Part shown: one piece after another, positions 9,152-17,720 of the stretch
Layout of the letters: each line of letters starts with the position of its first letter
Numbering within the stretch: the first letter of the stretch is position 1
NCBI GenBank assembly: GCA_964613215.1
Contig: CAZTHK010000010.1
Location: forward strand, 1-64,000
Origin: CAZTHK01 sp964613215
Lineage (GTDB): Bacteria > Krumholzibacteriota > Krumholzibacteriia > Krumholzibacteriales > CAZTHK01
Direction: 5' to 3'
DNA length: 64,000 nt
The notes under the pieces: model-generated
What the model saw: only the letters and a program-made list of their open reading frames with translations
What the model was told of the DNA's origin: nothing
Database searches by the model: none
Translations under genes and position numbers: made by a program

Positions 9152-10436
9152 GGATTCTTTCGAGTTCAAGGGTATAGGGATTCACACCGGAAAGGAGGTT
9201 GGTACTGTATTCCTGCCGGCTCCTCCTGACACCGGAATTGTATTCAGAAGAACTGACCTGGATCCACCGGTGGACATCCCTGCCAGAATTGAATTCGTAA
9301 AAGAAGATGAAATATGCAGAAATACCACCATTGCCAGGGATGGAGCAATGGTGCACACGGTGGAGCATATCCTTGCCACTGCTCATGGTTTGCAGGTGGA
9401 CAACCTGATCATATGTCTGGACGCGGATGAACCCCCCGAACCCAGGGACGGGAGTTGTGCTTCATTTGTCAAGGCATTTCAGAAAGCCGGATTTAAAAAT
9501 CAGGGTGTACCTGTGAATGTGTTATCCATCCAATCACCTGTGTCCTATCATGAAGATGATGTCGAGTTGACCGTATTGCCTTACAATGGTTTCAAGGTCA
9601 GCTTCGCCATTCAGTATGAAAACCCATTCATAGGGAACCAGTTTGCATCCTTTGAAATCAATCCTGAAACATTTGCCAGCGAGATTGCACCTTCCCGCAC
9701 CTTCGCCCTGATGTCCGATGTGGATATGCTCCGCAAGGAAGGATTGATCAAGGGCGGAAGCACAGAAAATGCCATTGTGATCCAGGATGACGGTATTCTG
9801 GATGAAAAGCCGTTAAGATTCGAAGATGAGTTCGTCCGTCACAAGATAATGGATATCCTGGGAGACCTCACTCTGATAGGAGGGCCTCTGGAGGGCCATA
9901 TTATAGCGGTAAAATCGGGGCACAAATATAACGTGAAGTTCGCACGCAAACTGGCGGATCAGGTCAAGAAAAAGAAGAAAAGGGCCATCGGAGGAAATGA
10001 GAATTACTGGGATATCAATACTATTAAGGAGATAATGCCCCACCGTTATCCTTTCCTGCTGGTGGACAGGATACTGGAGCTGGAGGATAAAAAGAGGGTG
10101 GTGGGAATAAAGAATGTGACAGTAAACGAACCATTTTTTGCGGGGCATTTCCCCGGGCATCCCATTATGCCGGCAGTGCTGATTATAGAAGCCATGGCTC
10201 AAACGGGGGGAATTCTTCTATTGTCCAGCGTGGATAACCCTGAAAAGTATCTGGTATACTTTATCGGAATAGATAAGGCCAAATTCAGAAAACCGGTAAT
10301 ACCTGGTGATCAGCTCAGGTTCGAGCTGGAGATGATGTCATTGAGGAGGAGATTCTGCAAAATGAAGGGGATTGCCTATGTGGAAGGCAGGGTAGTGGCA
10401 GAGGCTGAACTGGTATCATCTATAGTAGACAGGTGA
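9126..10436 (+). CDS. lpxC-fabZ: LpxC-FabZ fusion: lipid A deacetylase and hydroxyacyl-ACP dehydratase
   Basis: Bifunctional protein of 436 residues. Residues 1 to about 285 are LpxC, the zinc deacetylase of UDP-3-O-acyl-GlcNAc that commits the cell to lipid A. It shows TVEH (catalytic E80, zinc ligand H81), zinc ligands H229 and D233 in RHKIMD, and H256 in KSGHKYN. A Lys-rich linker (271-275) leads to FabZ (about 296-436), the 3-hydroxyacyl-ACP dehydratase, with catalytic H306 in MPHRYPF, GHFPGHP and E355. The two activities compete for or draw on the same hydroxyacyl-ACP pool. The fusion is known from Bacteroidetes, Chlorobi and relatives. Confidence 0.95.
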   Translation: MVRQQKTIKDSFEFKGIGIHTGKEVGTVFLPAPPDTGIVFRRTDLDPPVDIPARIEFVKEDEICRNTTIARDGAMVHTVEHILATAHGLQVDNLIICLDADEPPEPRDGSCASFVKAFQKAGFKNQGVPVNVLSIQSPVSYHEDDVELTVLPYNGFKVSFAIQYENPFIGNQFASFEINPETFASEIAPSRTFALMSDVDMLRKEGLIKGGSTENAIVIQDDGILDEKPLRFEDEFVRHKIMDILGDLTLIGGPLEGHIIAVKSGHKYNVKFARKLADQVKKKKKRAIGGNENYWDINTIKEIMPHRYPFLLVDRILELEDKKRVVGIKNVTVNEPFFAGHFPGHPIMPAVLIIEAMAQTGGILLLSSVDNPEKYLVYFIGIDKAKFRKPVIPGDQLRFELEMMSLRRRFCKMKGIAYVEGRVVAEAELVSSIVDR

Positions 10437-10451
10437 GGTAACGGAACAGTT

Positions 10452-11228
10452 ATGTCGGAGCGCATTCATAACAGTGCCATCATTCATCAGAATGCCAGGA
10501 TCGGCGAGGATGTGGAGGTAGGTCCCTTCTCCATCATAGGAGAGAACACCGAAATTGGTGAAGGAAGCAGGGTGGGCAGCAATGTCCTGATAGATGGTAA
10601 TACCACCATAGGAAGAAACAACCAAATATTTCACGGAGCATCCATCGGGACCGTGCCTCAGGATCTAAAGTACGACGGGGAAAAGACATATGTCCAGATA
10701 GGGGATAATAATACCATCAGAGAGTACGTCACTGTCAACTCTGCTACCGAAAACGGTGAAGCCACCATAATTGGAGATGATAACCTGCTGATGGCGTATG
10801 TCCATGTGGCTCATAACTGCTGGATAGGCGACAAGGTAATTATAGCAAATGCAGTTAATCTGGCCGGTCATGTGAATGTACACGATTATGCCATAATCGG
10901 GGGGTTAGTCCCGGTTCACCAGTTTGTTTCCATAGGCGCACATGCCTTTATAGGGGGAGGCAGCAGGCTATCCAAGGATGTTCCTCCCTTTATCAAGGTT
11001 GCGGGAAATCCTCCCAAGGTATTGGGTATTAACAGTGTTGGATTAAAACGGCGCAGGTTTTCAGCTGACCGGAGGATTCTGATCAAGAAGGCGTACTGTA
11101 TACTTTACCGGAGTGAACTTAATGTATCCCAGGCAGTGAACCGGATAGAGAATGAATTGGGTAATTCCAGCGATATTAATATGTTGGTAGACTTCATAAC
11201 CAGTTCCAAACGGGGAATCACCAAGTAA
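10452..11228 (+). CDS. lpxA: LpxA, UDP-GlcNAc acyltransferase
   Basis: First step of lipid A synthesis: moves a 3-hydroxyacyl chain from ACP to UDP-GlcNAc or its 3-amino analogue. The 258-residue protein is a left-handed beta-helix (about 1-185) with a helical C-terminal domain. The catalytic His is the second His of HVAHN, H121, equivalent to E. coli H125. It starts 15 bp after lpxC-fabZ. Whether it uses UDP-GlcNAc or the 3-amino sugar cannot be read with confidence, which matters because a sugar oxidoreductase gene follows directly. Confidence 0.93.
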   Translation: MSERIHNSAIIHQNARIGEDVEVGPFSIIGENTEIGEGSRVGSNVLIDGNTTIGRNNQIFHGASIGTVPQDLKYDGEKTYVQIGDNNTIREYVTVNSATENGEATIIGDDNLLMAYVHVAHNCWIGDKVIIANAVNLAGHVNVHDYAIIGGLVPVHQFVSIGAHAFIGGGSRLSKDVPPFIKVAGNPPKVLGINSVGLKRRRFSADRRILIKKAYCILYRSELNVSQAVNRIENELGNSSDINMLVDFITSSKRGITK

Positions 11229-11264
11229 TCCTCATTCCTTTCGAACAAAACGCGGAGGTATATC

Positions 11265-12245
11265 TTGAACAGAAGAGGTCCCGGTCTAAAGGCGGGCGTT
11301 ATTGGAACCGGAAGCCTGGGATCTAATCATGCCAGAATATATTCATCATCCAACAGTATAGAGTCCCTTTTTCTCTATGACAGAGTAATTGAAAGAGCAG
11401 AGAAAATTGCCCGGAAGTACGGAGGAGTGTGCTGTTCCACCGTGGAGGAACTGCTGGACCGGTGTGATCTGGTCAGTGTCTGTACTCCCGCCACCAATCA
11501 TAATTACTCCGCTGTGGAGGCTCTCCAGAGGGGTGTGCATGTGCTGGTGGAAAAACCCCTGGCCTCCAGTTCTGCGGAAGGGGAGGAGATGGTCAGTAAG
11601 GCTGAGAGGATGGGTTGTATCCTGCAGGTGGGGCATATTGAAAGATTCAACGGGGCTTTTCAGGCTGCTCACCGGCTGGTTAATAACCCCATGTTTATAG
11701 AGATACACAGGCTGGGCATGTTCACCCCCAGGGGAACTGATGTTTCTGTGGTGGTCGATTTGATGATCCACGATCTGGATCTGGTGATGCATGTACTGGA
11801 TGGTGAAGAGATACTGGAACTGAGTGCCTCCGGGACTGAGGTTCTCACCGCTTCACCTGACATCGTGAACGCCAGGATGAAATTCCAGGGTGGTTGTGTG
11901 GCCAATATAACGTCCAGCAGGATATCTCTGGAACAATTGCGGAAGATAAGATTCTTTCAGGAAAATTTATATGTTTCTGCAGATCTGAGGGGAAAGGATG
12001 TGGAGGCATACCGCAAGAAAGAAGCAGCAGTTGATATGGAAGTGGCTGATGATCCGTTGGCTTTCGTGGAGCATATTCCGGTTCGGGTAAATAAGGAAGA
12101 GCCACTTTCCCTGGAGATCCGTTCCTTCATAGATAGTGTGGAGGGGAAGAGTGTGCCGGTTGTCTCGGGTGAAGAGGGATTGAGAGCACTGTTGGCCGCA
12201 GAACAAATTCTGGAATGTATTGACAATGGTGGGAGGGTGGTTTGA
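11265..12245 (+). CDS. Gfo/Idh/MocA-family sugar oxidoreductase within the lpx operon
   Basis: NAD(P)-dependent oxidoreductase of 326 residues. The N-terminal Rossmann fold has GVIGTGSLGSNHAR (10-23). The family signature VEKPLA (about 97-102), the conserved substrate-pocket GHIERF and the later HDLDLVMH complete it. The TTG start is fixed by GCGGAGG five bases upstream. It sits between lpxA and lpxB, where some bacteria carry gnnA, whose product oxidises UDP-GlcNAc at C3 for making the 2,3-diamino lipid A sugar. No gnnB-type transaminase adjoins it, so a GnnA role is plausible but unproven. It overlaps lpxB by four bases. Confidence 0.85.
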   Translation: MNRRGPGLKAGVIGTGSLGSNHARIYSSSNSIESLFLYDRVIERAEKIARKYGGVCCSTVEELLDRCDLVSVCTPATNHNYSAVEALQRGVHVLVEKPLASSSAEGEEMVSKAERMGCILQVGHIERFNGAFQAAHRLVNNPMFIEIHRLGMFTPRGTDVSVVVDLMIHDLDLVMHVLDGEEILELSASGTEVLTASPDIVNARMKFQGGCVANITSSRISLEQLRKIRFFQENLYVSADLRGKDVEAYRKKEAAVDMEVADDPLAFVEHIPVRVNKEEPLSLEIRSFIDSVEGKSVPVVSGEEGLRALLAAEQILECIDNGGRVV

Positions 12246-13354
12246 AAACCATTCTTTTGACCTGCGGTGAGACCAGCGGTGATTATCATGCTTCTCTGGT
12301 GGTATCCCAGCTGAAAAAGCTCAATTCCTACCGGGTAATGGCTATGGGAGGGGAGAGGCTTAAGCAAGCTGGAGCAGAGATTTTATATTCCATAGATGAT
12401 TACGCCTTTATGGGATTCGCCGAGGTGCTGCGCGGTCTTCCCAGAATTCTTTCACTGGAGAGGGAAATAAAGTCACTTCTGAAGAGCGGTGAAGTAGATC
12501 TTTTTATGCCGGTGGATTATCCCGGTATGAATCTCCGCCTGGCCCGGTACGCTCACAAAAAAGGAGTGCCGGTGCTTTACTATATAAGCCCCCAGGTGTG
12601 GGCATGGGGTGGAAACAGAGTGAAGAAGATGAAGGGGAATATAGATCTTATGGCGGTTATTCTTCCCTTCGAAGAGGAGATATACAGGTCGGAAGGGATC
12701 CCGGTTGAATTTGTGGGTCATCCCATGCTGGAAGAGATACCCCATCCCGGAGGAGCCCTGGAGTCACCCGGAGAGAGGGAGGAGACCGAGATTCTTCTGT
12801 TTCCGGGAAGCAGGAAGCAGGAGGTGGAGAGAATGCTTCCGGTAATACTGGAAGCTGCATCGATAATTATGGATCAGCTTGACAGGGTAAAATTCAGGAT
12901 AGGCCTGGCTCCGCTGATAGAACAGGAAGATATAAAGTTGCCTCAAAAATTAGAGAACCGGGTTGAGATTACTCCCAGGGGGGTAGAGGGTTTGAACAGA
13001 GCTGATTTTGTTATTGCGGTATCCGGAACGGTTACCCTTCAGGCGGCCATATCCGGAACTCCCATGATTGTAATATACCGGACTTCTCCGATTACATATT
13101 TTATCGGAAAGATGCTGGTGAGAATACCCCGCATAGCCATGCCCAATGTACTGGCGGGCAGGATGGTAGTTCCGGAGCTGGTACAGGGGGATGCCCGGCC
13201 GGAAGTCCTGGCTGCCCGTACGGTGGAAATTCTCAGGGATCATCAGGGGTATAAGAATGTTTCAGCAGAACTGCTGGAACTGAGAAAGACACTGAAGGGT
13301 AAGGGTGGGGCGGGGAGAGTAGCTGAGAGAATCGCTGAATTAACAGGGGAGTGA
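12242..13354 (+). CDS. lpxB: LpxB, lipid A disaccharide synthase
   Basis: GT19 glycosyltransferase that joins UDP-2,3-diacylglucosamine and its 1-phosphate (lipid X) into the lipid A disaccharide on the inner face of the inner membrane. The 370-residue protein has the family motifs CGETSGDYHASL (8-19), PVDYPGMNLRLA, YYISPQVWAWG, FPGSRKQEVERMLP and SGTVTLQAA. The TTG start overlaps the preceding stop as TTGA. No LpxH or LpxI, needed to supply lipid X, was found in the window. Confidence 0.94.
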   Translation: MKTILLTCGETSGDYHASLVVSQLKKLNSYRVMAMGGERLKQAGAEILYSIDDYAFMGFAEVLRGLPRILSLEREIKSLLKSGEVDLFMPVDYPGMNLRLARYAHKKGVPVLYYISPQVWAWGGNRVKKMKGNIDLMAVILPFEEEIYRSEGIPVEFVGHPMLEEIPHPGGALESPGEREETEILLFPGSRKQEVERMLPVILEAASIIMDQLDRVKFRIGLAPLIEQEDIKLPQKLENRVEITPRGVEGLNRADFVIAVSGTVTLQAAISGTPMIVIYRTSPITYFIGKMLVRIPRIAMPNVLAGRMVVPELVQGDARPEVLAARTVEILRDHQGYKNVSAELLELRKTLKGKGGAGRVAERIAELTGE

Positions 13355-13364
13355 TGAGGAAGTA

Positions 13365-14060
13365 GTGCGGATCAACCTTGATAAGCCCCGGGTCAGGAAA
13401 TGGTCGAGTTTTCTGGCGGCCATGGTGATAAGATTGCTGGGGCTGACCTGGAGAATAGAGTGGAGGGGGCTGGAAAATCTGGAGTCGGCCAGAAGAATGT
13501 CCTCACAGGTCATATTCTCCTTCTGGCACGGAAGATTGCTGGCCCTGAGTTATTCTCACAGAAACATGGATATCCAGGTACTGGCATCGGAACATCCGGA
13601 CGGCGATCTGATGGGAAAAATAATTGAAAGGTTGGGGTTCGGGCACCTTAAGGGTTCAACCAGCAGGGGTGGAGCCAGGGCACTGAGGGAGTTATCCTCT
13701 GTTCTCAAGAATGGGTTGGATATTGGACTTGCCGTGGACGGGCCTCGTGGTCCCAGGGGGATGGTCCAGCAGGGAGCTGTGGAGGCCAGCCGTTTTACCG
13801 GATCGGCGATTATTCCTCTTACCAATACCGCCAGGCCCAGGAGTCTGTTCAATTCATGGGACAGATTCCAGGTACCCCTTCCATTCTCACGGGTAATTGT
13901 AGCGTATGGTGAGCCGATGGTGGTTCCGGGAGATTCAGGAGGGGAGGAGAGGGAATCTCTCCGCTTGCGCCTGCAGGAGGAACTTAAAGAACTAACCAGA
14001 GAACTGGACAGGGACTTCGGATATGAAGGAGTGGGTGTGTGGCCACATGAAGATAATTGA
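13365..14060 (+). CDS. DUF374 acyltransferase, candidate late acyltransferase of lipid A
   Basis: A 231-residue member of the DUF374 lysophospholipid-acyltransferase-like family. The catalytic-type motif is FSFWHGRLL (about 50-58, the H of HGR replacing the usual HX4D form), with SRGGARAL and the DGPRGPRG motif (about 125-132). A hydrophobic stretch near 17-27 may contact the membrane. The GTG at 13365 has GAGGAAG just upstream. DUF374 includes LpxJ, a secondary lipid A acyltransferase described in Helicobacter and Campylobacter. Lying between lpxB and lpxK, and with no LpxL/LpxM homologue in the window, it is a good candidate for adding secondary acyl chains. That role is inference. Confidence 0.8.
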   Translation: MRINLDKPRVRKWSSFLAAMVIRLLGLTWRIEWRGLENLESARRMSSQVIFSFWHGRLLALSYSHRNMDIQVLASEHPDGDLMGKIIERLGFGHLKGSTSRGGARALRELSSVLKNGLDIGLAVDGPRGPRGMVQQGAVEASRFTGSAIIPLTNTARPRSLFNSWDRFQVPLPFSRVIVAYGEPMVVPGDSGGEERESLRLRLQEELKELTRELDRDFGYEGVGVWPHEDN

Positions 14061-15195
14061 GAGATACCCCCCGGAATTGAGATTACTGAGGGGAAGAGGA
14101 ATCTGCAAGGTTTTCCGTCCCGTTCTGTGGATTGCATCGCTGGTATATTCACTCTGGCTGAAATGGGTTGAAATAAGAGCAACCGGGGCTGGCACTGACT
14201 CCGGGGCAAAGATACAAGTCTCGAACCGGGATAACCCCATGGTTGTATCTATCGGAAATATTGAGGTGGGAGGGGGAGGAAAGACTCCATGTACTTTAAA
14301 ACTGGCAGAGATGCTGGGAATGGAGGGATGCAGGCCGGTGGTGGTTACCAGGGGATACCGGGGGGTGATGGAGAATCACGGCCCGGTTGCGGTGAGGGGA
14401 GAGGCCGGCCAGGGAGGGAGCAGTATAGGAATTCATAGATGGGACCCTGACCGGAAGGAAGGTTACCGGGAATATAATACTGCTGAGGCGGCCGGGTTGC
14501 TGGGAGACGAAGTGTTGATTTACATAAGCAGGGGAATAAATGTGGTGGTGGGAAAGGATAGGGTTGCGGATATGGAACTGGGCGGCCGGATATTCGACCC
14601 CACTCATTACCTGCTGGATGACGCTTTTCAGAACAGAAAGCTGGAGAAGGATTACGATATCCTCCTGATGGACTACCGGAAACCACTGGGAGATGGCAAT
14701 CTTTTGCCGCTGGGTTCACTGAGGGAGATGCCGGAGGCTGTCTCCAGGGCGGATTCGGTTATATTCACCAGGGCTGAGGGCAGTGAAATTCCCCCGGAGG
14801 TGAAGGAATTTGTGGAGGATAAGGAAATATTCTTTTCTGAACACCGGCCTTACGGGTTGATCATAAATGATGAGGTCAGGGAGGAATTAGACTTGCTGGC
14901 GGGTAGAGAGGTGGCGCTGTTTTCAGGGATAGCCAGGCCGGGATCGTTCGAAAGATTGATGAAGAGATTGAATGCTGAACGCACTTTTTCCTTCAGGTTC
15001 AGGGATCACCATATATACGTCAGGAATGATATTGAATACATGATCTCAGAAACGGGAGGGAAGCTGCCATTCGTCACCACAGAGAAGGACCGGGTTAAGA
15101 CGGCTCATCTGTTTCCGGATGAGATCAGCTTAATGGGACTGGTTATAGATATGGAGATAAGAGAGGGCAGTAAGCTTATTGAAGCCATCCGGTAA
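14023..15195 (+). CDS. lpxK: LpxK, tetraacyldisaccharide 4'-kinase
   Basis: Membrane-associated P-loop kinase that phosphorylates the 4' position of the lipid A disaccharide. The 390-residue protein opens with a hydrophobic helix (about 34-46). It then has the family P-loop GGGGKTP (83-89) inside MVVSIGNIEVGGGGK, VVTRGYRG and LLDDAFQNR. The start overlaps the acyltransferase gene by 38 bp; an in-frame ATG at 14047 would reduce this to 14 bp and cannot be excluded. Last gene of the bamA-lpx run. The KDO transferase gene (waaA) is not in the window. Confidence 0.92.
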   Translation: MKEWVCGHMKIIERYPPELRLLRGRGICKVFRPVLWIASLVYSLWLKWVEIRATGAGTDSGAKIQVSNRDNPMVVSIGNIEVGGGGKTPCTLKLAEMLGMEGCRPVVVTRGYRGVMENHGPVAVRGEAGQGGSSIGIHRWDPDRKEGYREYNTAEAAGLLGDEVLIYISRGINVVVGKDRVADMELGGRIFDPTHYLLDDAFQNRKLEKDYDILLMDYRKPLGDGNLLPLGSLREMPEAVSRADSVIFTRAEGSEIPPEVKEFVEDKEIFFSEHRPYGLIINDEVREELDLLAGREVALFSGIARPGSFERLMKRLNAERTFSFRFRDHHIYVRNDIEYMISETGGKLPFVTTEKDRVKTAHLFPDEISLMGLVIDMEIREGSKLIEAIR

Positions 15196-15227
15196 ATAGC
15201 TGCCGGGAAGGACTGGATCCGGCAAAA

Positions 15228-15250
15228 AAGCCCGCCACCGGGACGGGCTT
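15228..15250 (-). terminator. intrinsic terminator of the 15.3-15.9 kb lipoprotein gene
   Basis: Read on the minus strand this is a hairpin with arms AAGCCCGTC and GGCGGGCTT (nine pairs including one T-G), loop CCGGT, followed directly by TTTT (six T in a row counting the end of the stem). It lies about 40 bp past the lipoprotein stop. On the plus strand the same hairpin lacks a T tract, so it would stop lpxK transcripts only weakly. Confidence 0.85.
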
Positions 15251-15287
15251 GATATAACGGGTATGTTTTTTAAGCAGTTTCGATGAT

Positions 15288-15899
15288 CTAGTCAGAGTTT
15301 CCATCCTCATTCAATTCATCACCAAAGTTAACTGAAAATGAGGCAGAGAAATCAATATTCCTGTCTGTCTGGACCTCATGTCCATGGAAGGTAATATCAG
15401 CCCGGGCGAAAATCTCATTACCTGAATACTGAAGGGCACTGAGTATGGGATCGTTCTTGGCCTCGTAGGGCACTGCCACTATGACCGCCTGAACCTTGGA
15501 GCCGGCAGGTATCAGGGTGCTCATGGAACCGGTGAAGGGTTGAACCGGCACGCCTGAGCCGCCGTCGGTACGGGAATAGGAGATTTCATAGCCGGTTACC
15601 AGGAAATCACCGTGAGCAGCGGAGGTATTGACCAGGGAATTATACGGCTTGTTGTATATTTCAACAGTTATCCAATCCTCCTCGATATAGTCATCCACAT
15701 ACTTGATGACCGTTGATTCGGAATAATATAAGGAGTCCCCCTGGTTCAACACGTCACAGAAGTATGGTGAACCTTCATTTACATTGCTCACGTACACAAC
15801 AGTTCTCTGGCCGTAGCTATCGGTGTCGCACCCGATCAAAAAGGCTATGGGAATGGATACAACCATGAGTATCAGTGCACTTACTTTTTTCAAGGCCAT
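15288..15899 (-). CDS. putative lipoprotein of unknown function
   Basis: A 203-residue secreted lipoprotein. The signal sequence has a basic start (MALKK), a hydrophobic core and a clear lipobox LIGC with the lipidated cysteine at 24. The mature part is acidic and beta-rich in appearance, with no motif I recognise; the closing segment (about 170-195) recurs to polar strands and an acidic tail. I chose the ATG at 15899 because AGGAGG stands seven bases before it; the frame extends ten codons further without a ribosome site. It is monocistronic, with its own terminator and a sigma54-like promoter. Confidence 0.75.
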   Translation of the reverse strand: MALKKVSALILMVVSIPIAFLIGCDTDSYGQRTVVYVSNVNEGSPYFCDVLNQGDSLYYSESTVIKYVDDYIEEDWITVEIYNKPYNSLVNTSAAHGDFLVTGYEISYSRTDGGSGVPVQPFTGSMSTLIPAGSKVQAVIVAVPYEAKNDPILSALQYSGNEIFARADITFHGHEVQTDRNIDFSASFSVNFGDELNEDGNSD

Positions 15900-15939
15900 C
15901 GGGTAACCTCCTGATCTATATAATATCAATTACTGGTCA

Positions 15940-15966
15940 CGTAAAATTTACGCAATGATTGTGCCA
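15940..15966 (-). promoter_or_regulatory. sigma54-like promoter with overlapping palindrome
   Basis: On the minus strand, TGGCAC, five bases, TTGC (15966 down to 15952) matches the sigma54 -24/-12 consensus with exact GG-N10-GC spacing. The predicted start is near 15941, about 42 bp before the lipoprotein ATG. CGTAAAATTTACG (15940-15952), a 6-1-6 palindrome, covers the region from the -12 element to the start and may be an operator. Sigma54 promoters require an enhancer-binding activator; its site was not identified. Confidence 0.55.
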
Positions 15967-16131
15967 AATATGAAAGGCGAATTATCCTTGTAAGTGGTTG
16001 TTTATTAACAAGATTCAGTTTGCTATCAATAAGCCTCGCCCGAACGGCAGTTATATTTGCAAATTGCACTTCTTTATGTTGCGGGAGGGGGTTATTTTTT
16101 CATAGTATAGATTAAAAGGGAGGATTCATAA

Positions 16132-17700
16132 ATGGAGCGTATTTACAGTGATATTCTGGTGGTGGGAAGTGGTGTGGCTGGGCTATTTTTTGCCCTGGAG
16201 GCATCAAAATATGCCCGGGTCAGGGTAATAACCAAGAAGGAATCGTCCAGTTCCAACACCCGGTATGCCCAGGGAGGTATCGCCTCCGTACTCAGCGAGA
16301 GGGATTCATTCGAACTGCATATAAATGATACCATATCGGCAGGAAAGGGGCTGGGTGACAGGGAGGCTGTTGAGATGATGGTAAGGGAGGGGCCGGAAAG
16401 GTTGAATGAACTGATGGAACTGGGGATGCGCTTCAGCAAGAAGAACAGTGGCAAGGGATTAGAGTTAGGGCGGGAAGGAGGGCATTCTGAGCCAAGAGTG
16501 GTTCATTATGGAGACATGACCGGCATCGAATTGGAGGATAAACTGCTGGAGGCGGTGAGGAAGAATTCCAGAATCCAGCTGGAGGAATGGGTGATAGCTG
16601 TAGACCTGTTGAAGGACCCGGAAGGAGGCATTGCCGGGTGCAAGATTCTGGATGTTGAGAAGGATGAAGTCAAGGCATATCTGGCTTCCCATACCGTTCT
16701 GGCTACCGGGGGAACGGGAAAGATATATCTGTATACCTCAAATCCGGATGTAGCCACCGGTGATGGCCTGGCTATGGCTTACCGGGCGGGAGCAGAGCTG
16801 GCCAATCTGGAGTTTGTACAGTTTCACCCCACCTGCCTTTATCACCCTGAATCGAAATCTCTTCTGATTACCGAGGCATTGAGGGGAGAGGGAGCGGTGT
16901 TGCGTAATATAGATGGAGAGCCATTTATGGCTGAGTATGCCCAGGAGAGGGAACTGGCTCCCAGAGATGTGGTGGCCCGTGCCATAGACAGTGAGATGAA
17001 GAAGAGGGGAGATAAATATGTGCTTCTTGATATCACCCACCGTTCATCCAACTGGTTGAAGGAAAGGTTTCCCTTTGTATACAACAGCTGTATGAATTAC
17101 GGAGTGGATATTGGAACCGATCCCATTCCAGTAGTACCTGCTGCTCATTATATGTGCGGAGGGATAAAGATCGATATGGAGGGAAGAACCAATCTGCCCG
17201 GGCTGTGGGCTATTGGAGAGGTGGGGTGCTCGGGGGTTCACGGGGCTAACAGGCTGGCCAGCAACTCCATCCTGGAAGCACTGGTAGTTGCGAAGAAGTG
17301 TGCCGGGAGGTTGGAGAAGGAGAAGAGGGGGAAGGGCAGGAAGAATATAAATGATGATCAGAATTTACGATATCCGGAAAAACTGGAAACAGTGATAGTT
17401 GATCATGATTGGGATTTGACCAGAAGAGTGATGTGGGATTATGTTGGTATAGTCAGATCGGAGGAGAGATTAGGTATCGCCGGTGAAAGGGTGGAGCAGA
17501 TACATAAAACCGTGGAGAGGATATACCGGCGTTACGGAATTTCCCCGGATATGGTAGAACTCAGAAATGTGGCTCTGGTAAGCAGCCTGGTTATACAGTC
17601 GGCCAGGTTGAGGAAGGAATCCAGGGGGCTTCACTATGTAGTGGATTATCCCCGTACTGATCCGGAATGGGACAGAGATACGATCCTGCGGGCATTTTAA
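16132..17700 (+). CDS. nadB: NadB, L-aspartate oxidase
   Basis: Flavoprotein that oxidises L-aspartate to iminoaspartate, the first step of bacterial NAD synthesis. The 522-residue protein has the FAD-binding GSGVAG motif (12-17), the SSSNTRYAQGG loop, HPTCLY, ELAPRDVVARAI (containing the active-site Arg) and a C-terminal helical domain. It is related to the succinate dehydrogenase flavoprotein, but the RYAQGGIA and RDVVARAI motifs fit NadB. Ribosome site GGGAGG stands 8 bases upstream. nadA and nadC are not in the window. Confidence 0.93.
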   Translation: MERIYSDILVVGSGVAGLFFALEASKYARVRVITKKESSSSNTRYAQGGIASVLSERDSFELHINDTISAGKGLGDREAVEMMVREGPERLNELMELGMRFSKKNSGKGLELGREGGHSEPRVVHYGDMTGIELEDKLLEAVRKNSRIQLEEWVIAVDLLKDPEGGIAGCKILDVEKDEVKAYLASHTVLATGGTGKIYLYTSNPDVATGDGLAMAYRAGAELANLEFVQFHPTCLYHPESKSLLITEALRGEGAVLRNIDGEPFMAEYAQERELAPRDVVARAIDSEMKKRGDKYVLLDITHRSSNWLKERFPFVYNSCMNYGVDIGTDPIPVVPAAHYMCGGIKIDMEGRTNLPGLWAIGEVGCSGVHGANRLASNSILEALVVAKKCAGRLEKEKRGKGRKNINDDQNLRYPEKLETVIVDHDWDLTRRVMWDYVGIVRSEERLGIAGERVEQIHKTVERIYRRYGISPDMVELRNVALVSSLVIQSARLRKESRGLHYVVDYPRTDPEWDRDTILRAF

Positions 17701-17720
17701 GCGGAGGAGAGTGAATAGTC

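Noticed and set aside
15228..15250. Hairpin as a terminator for lpxK
   Set aside because: On the plus strand no T run follows the stem; the T run is on the minus strand, so it belongs to the lipoprotein gene.
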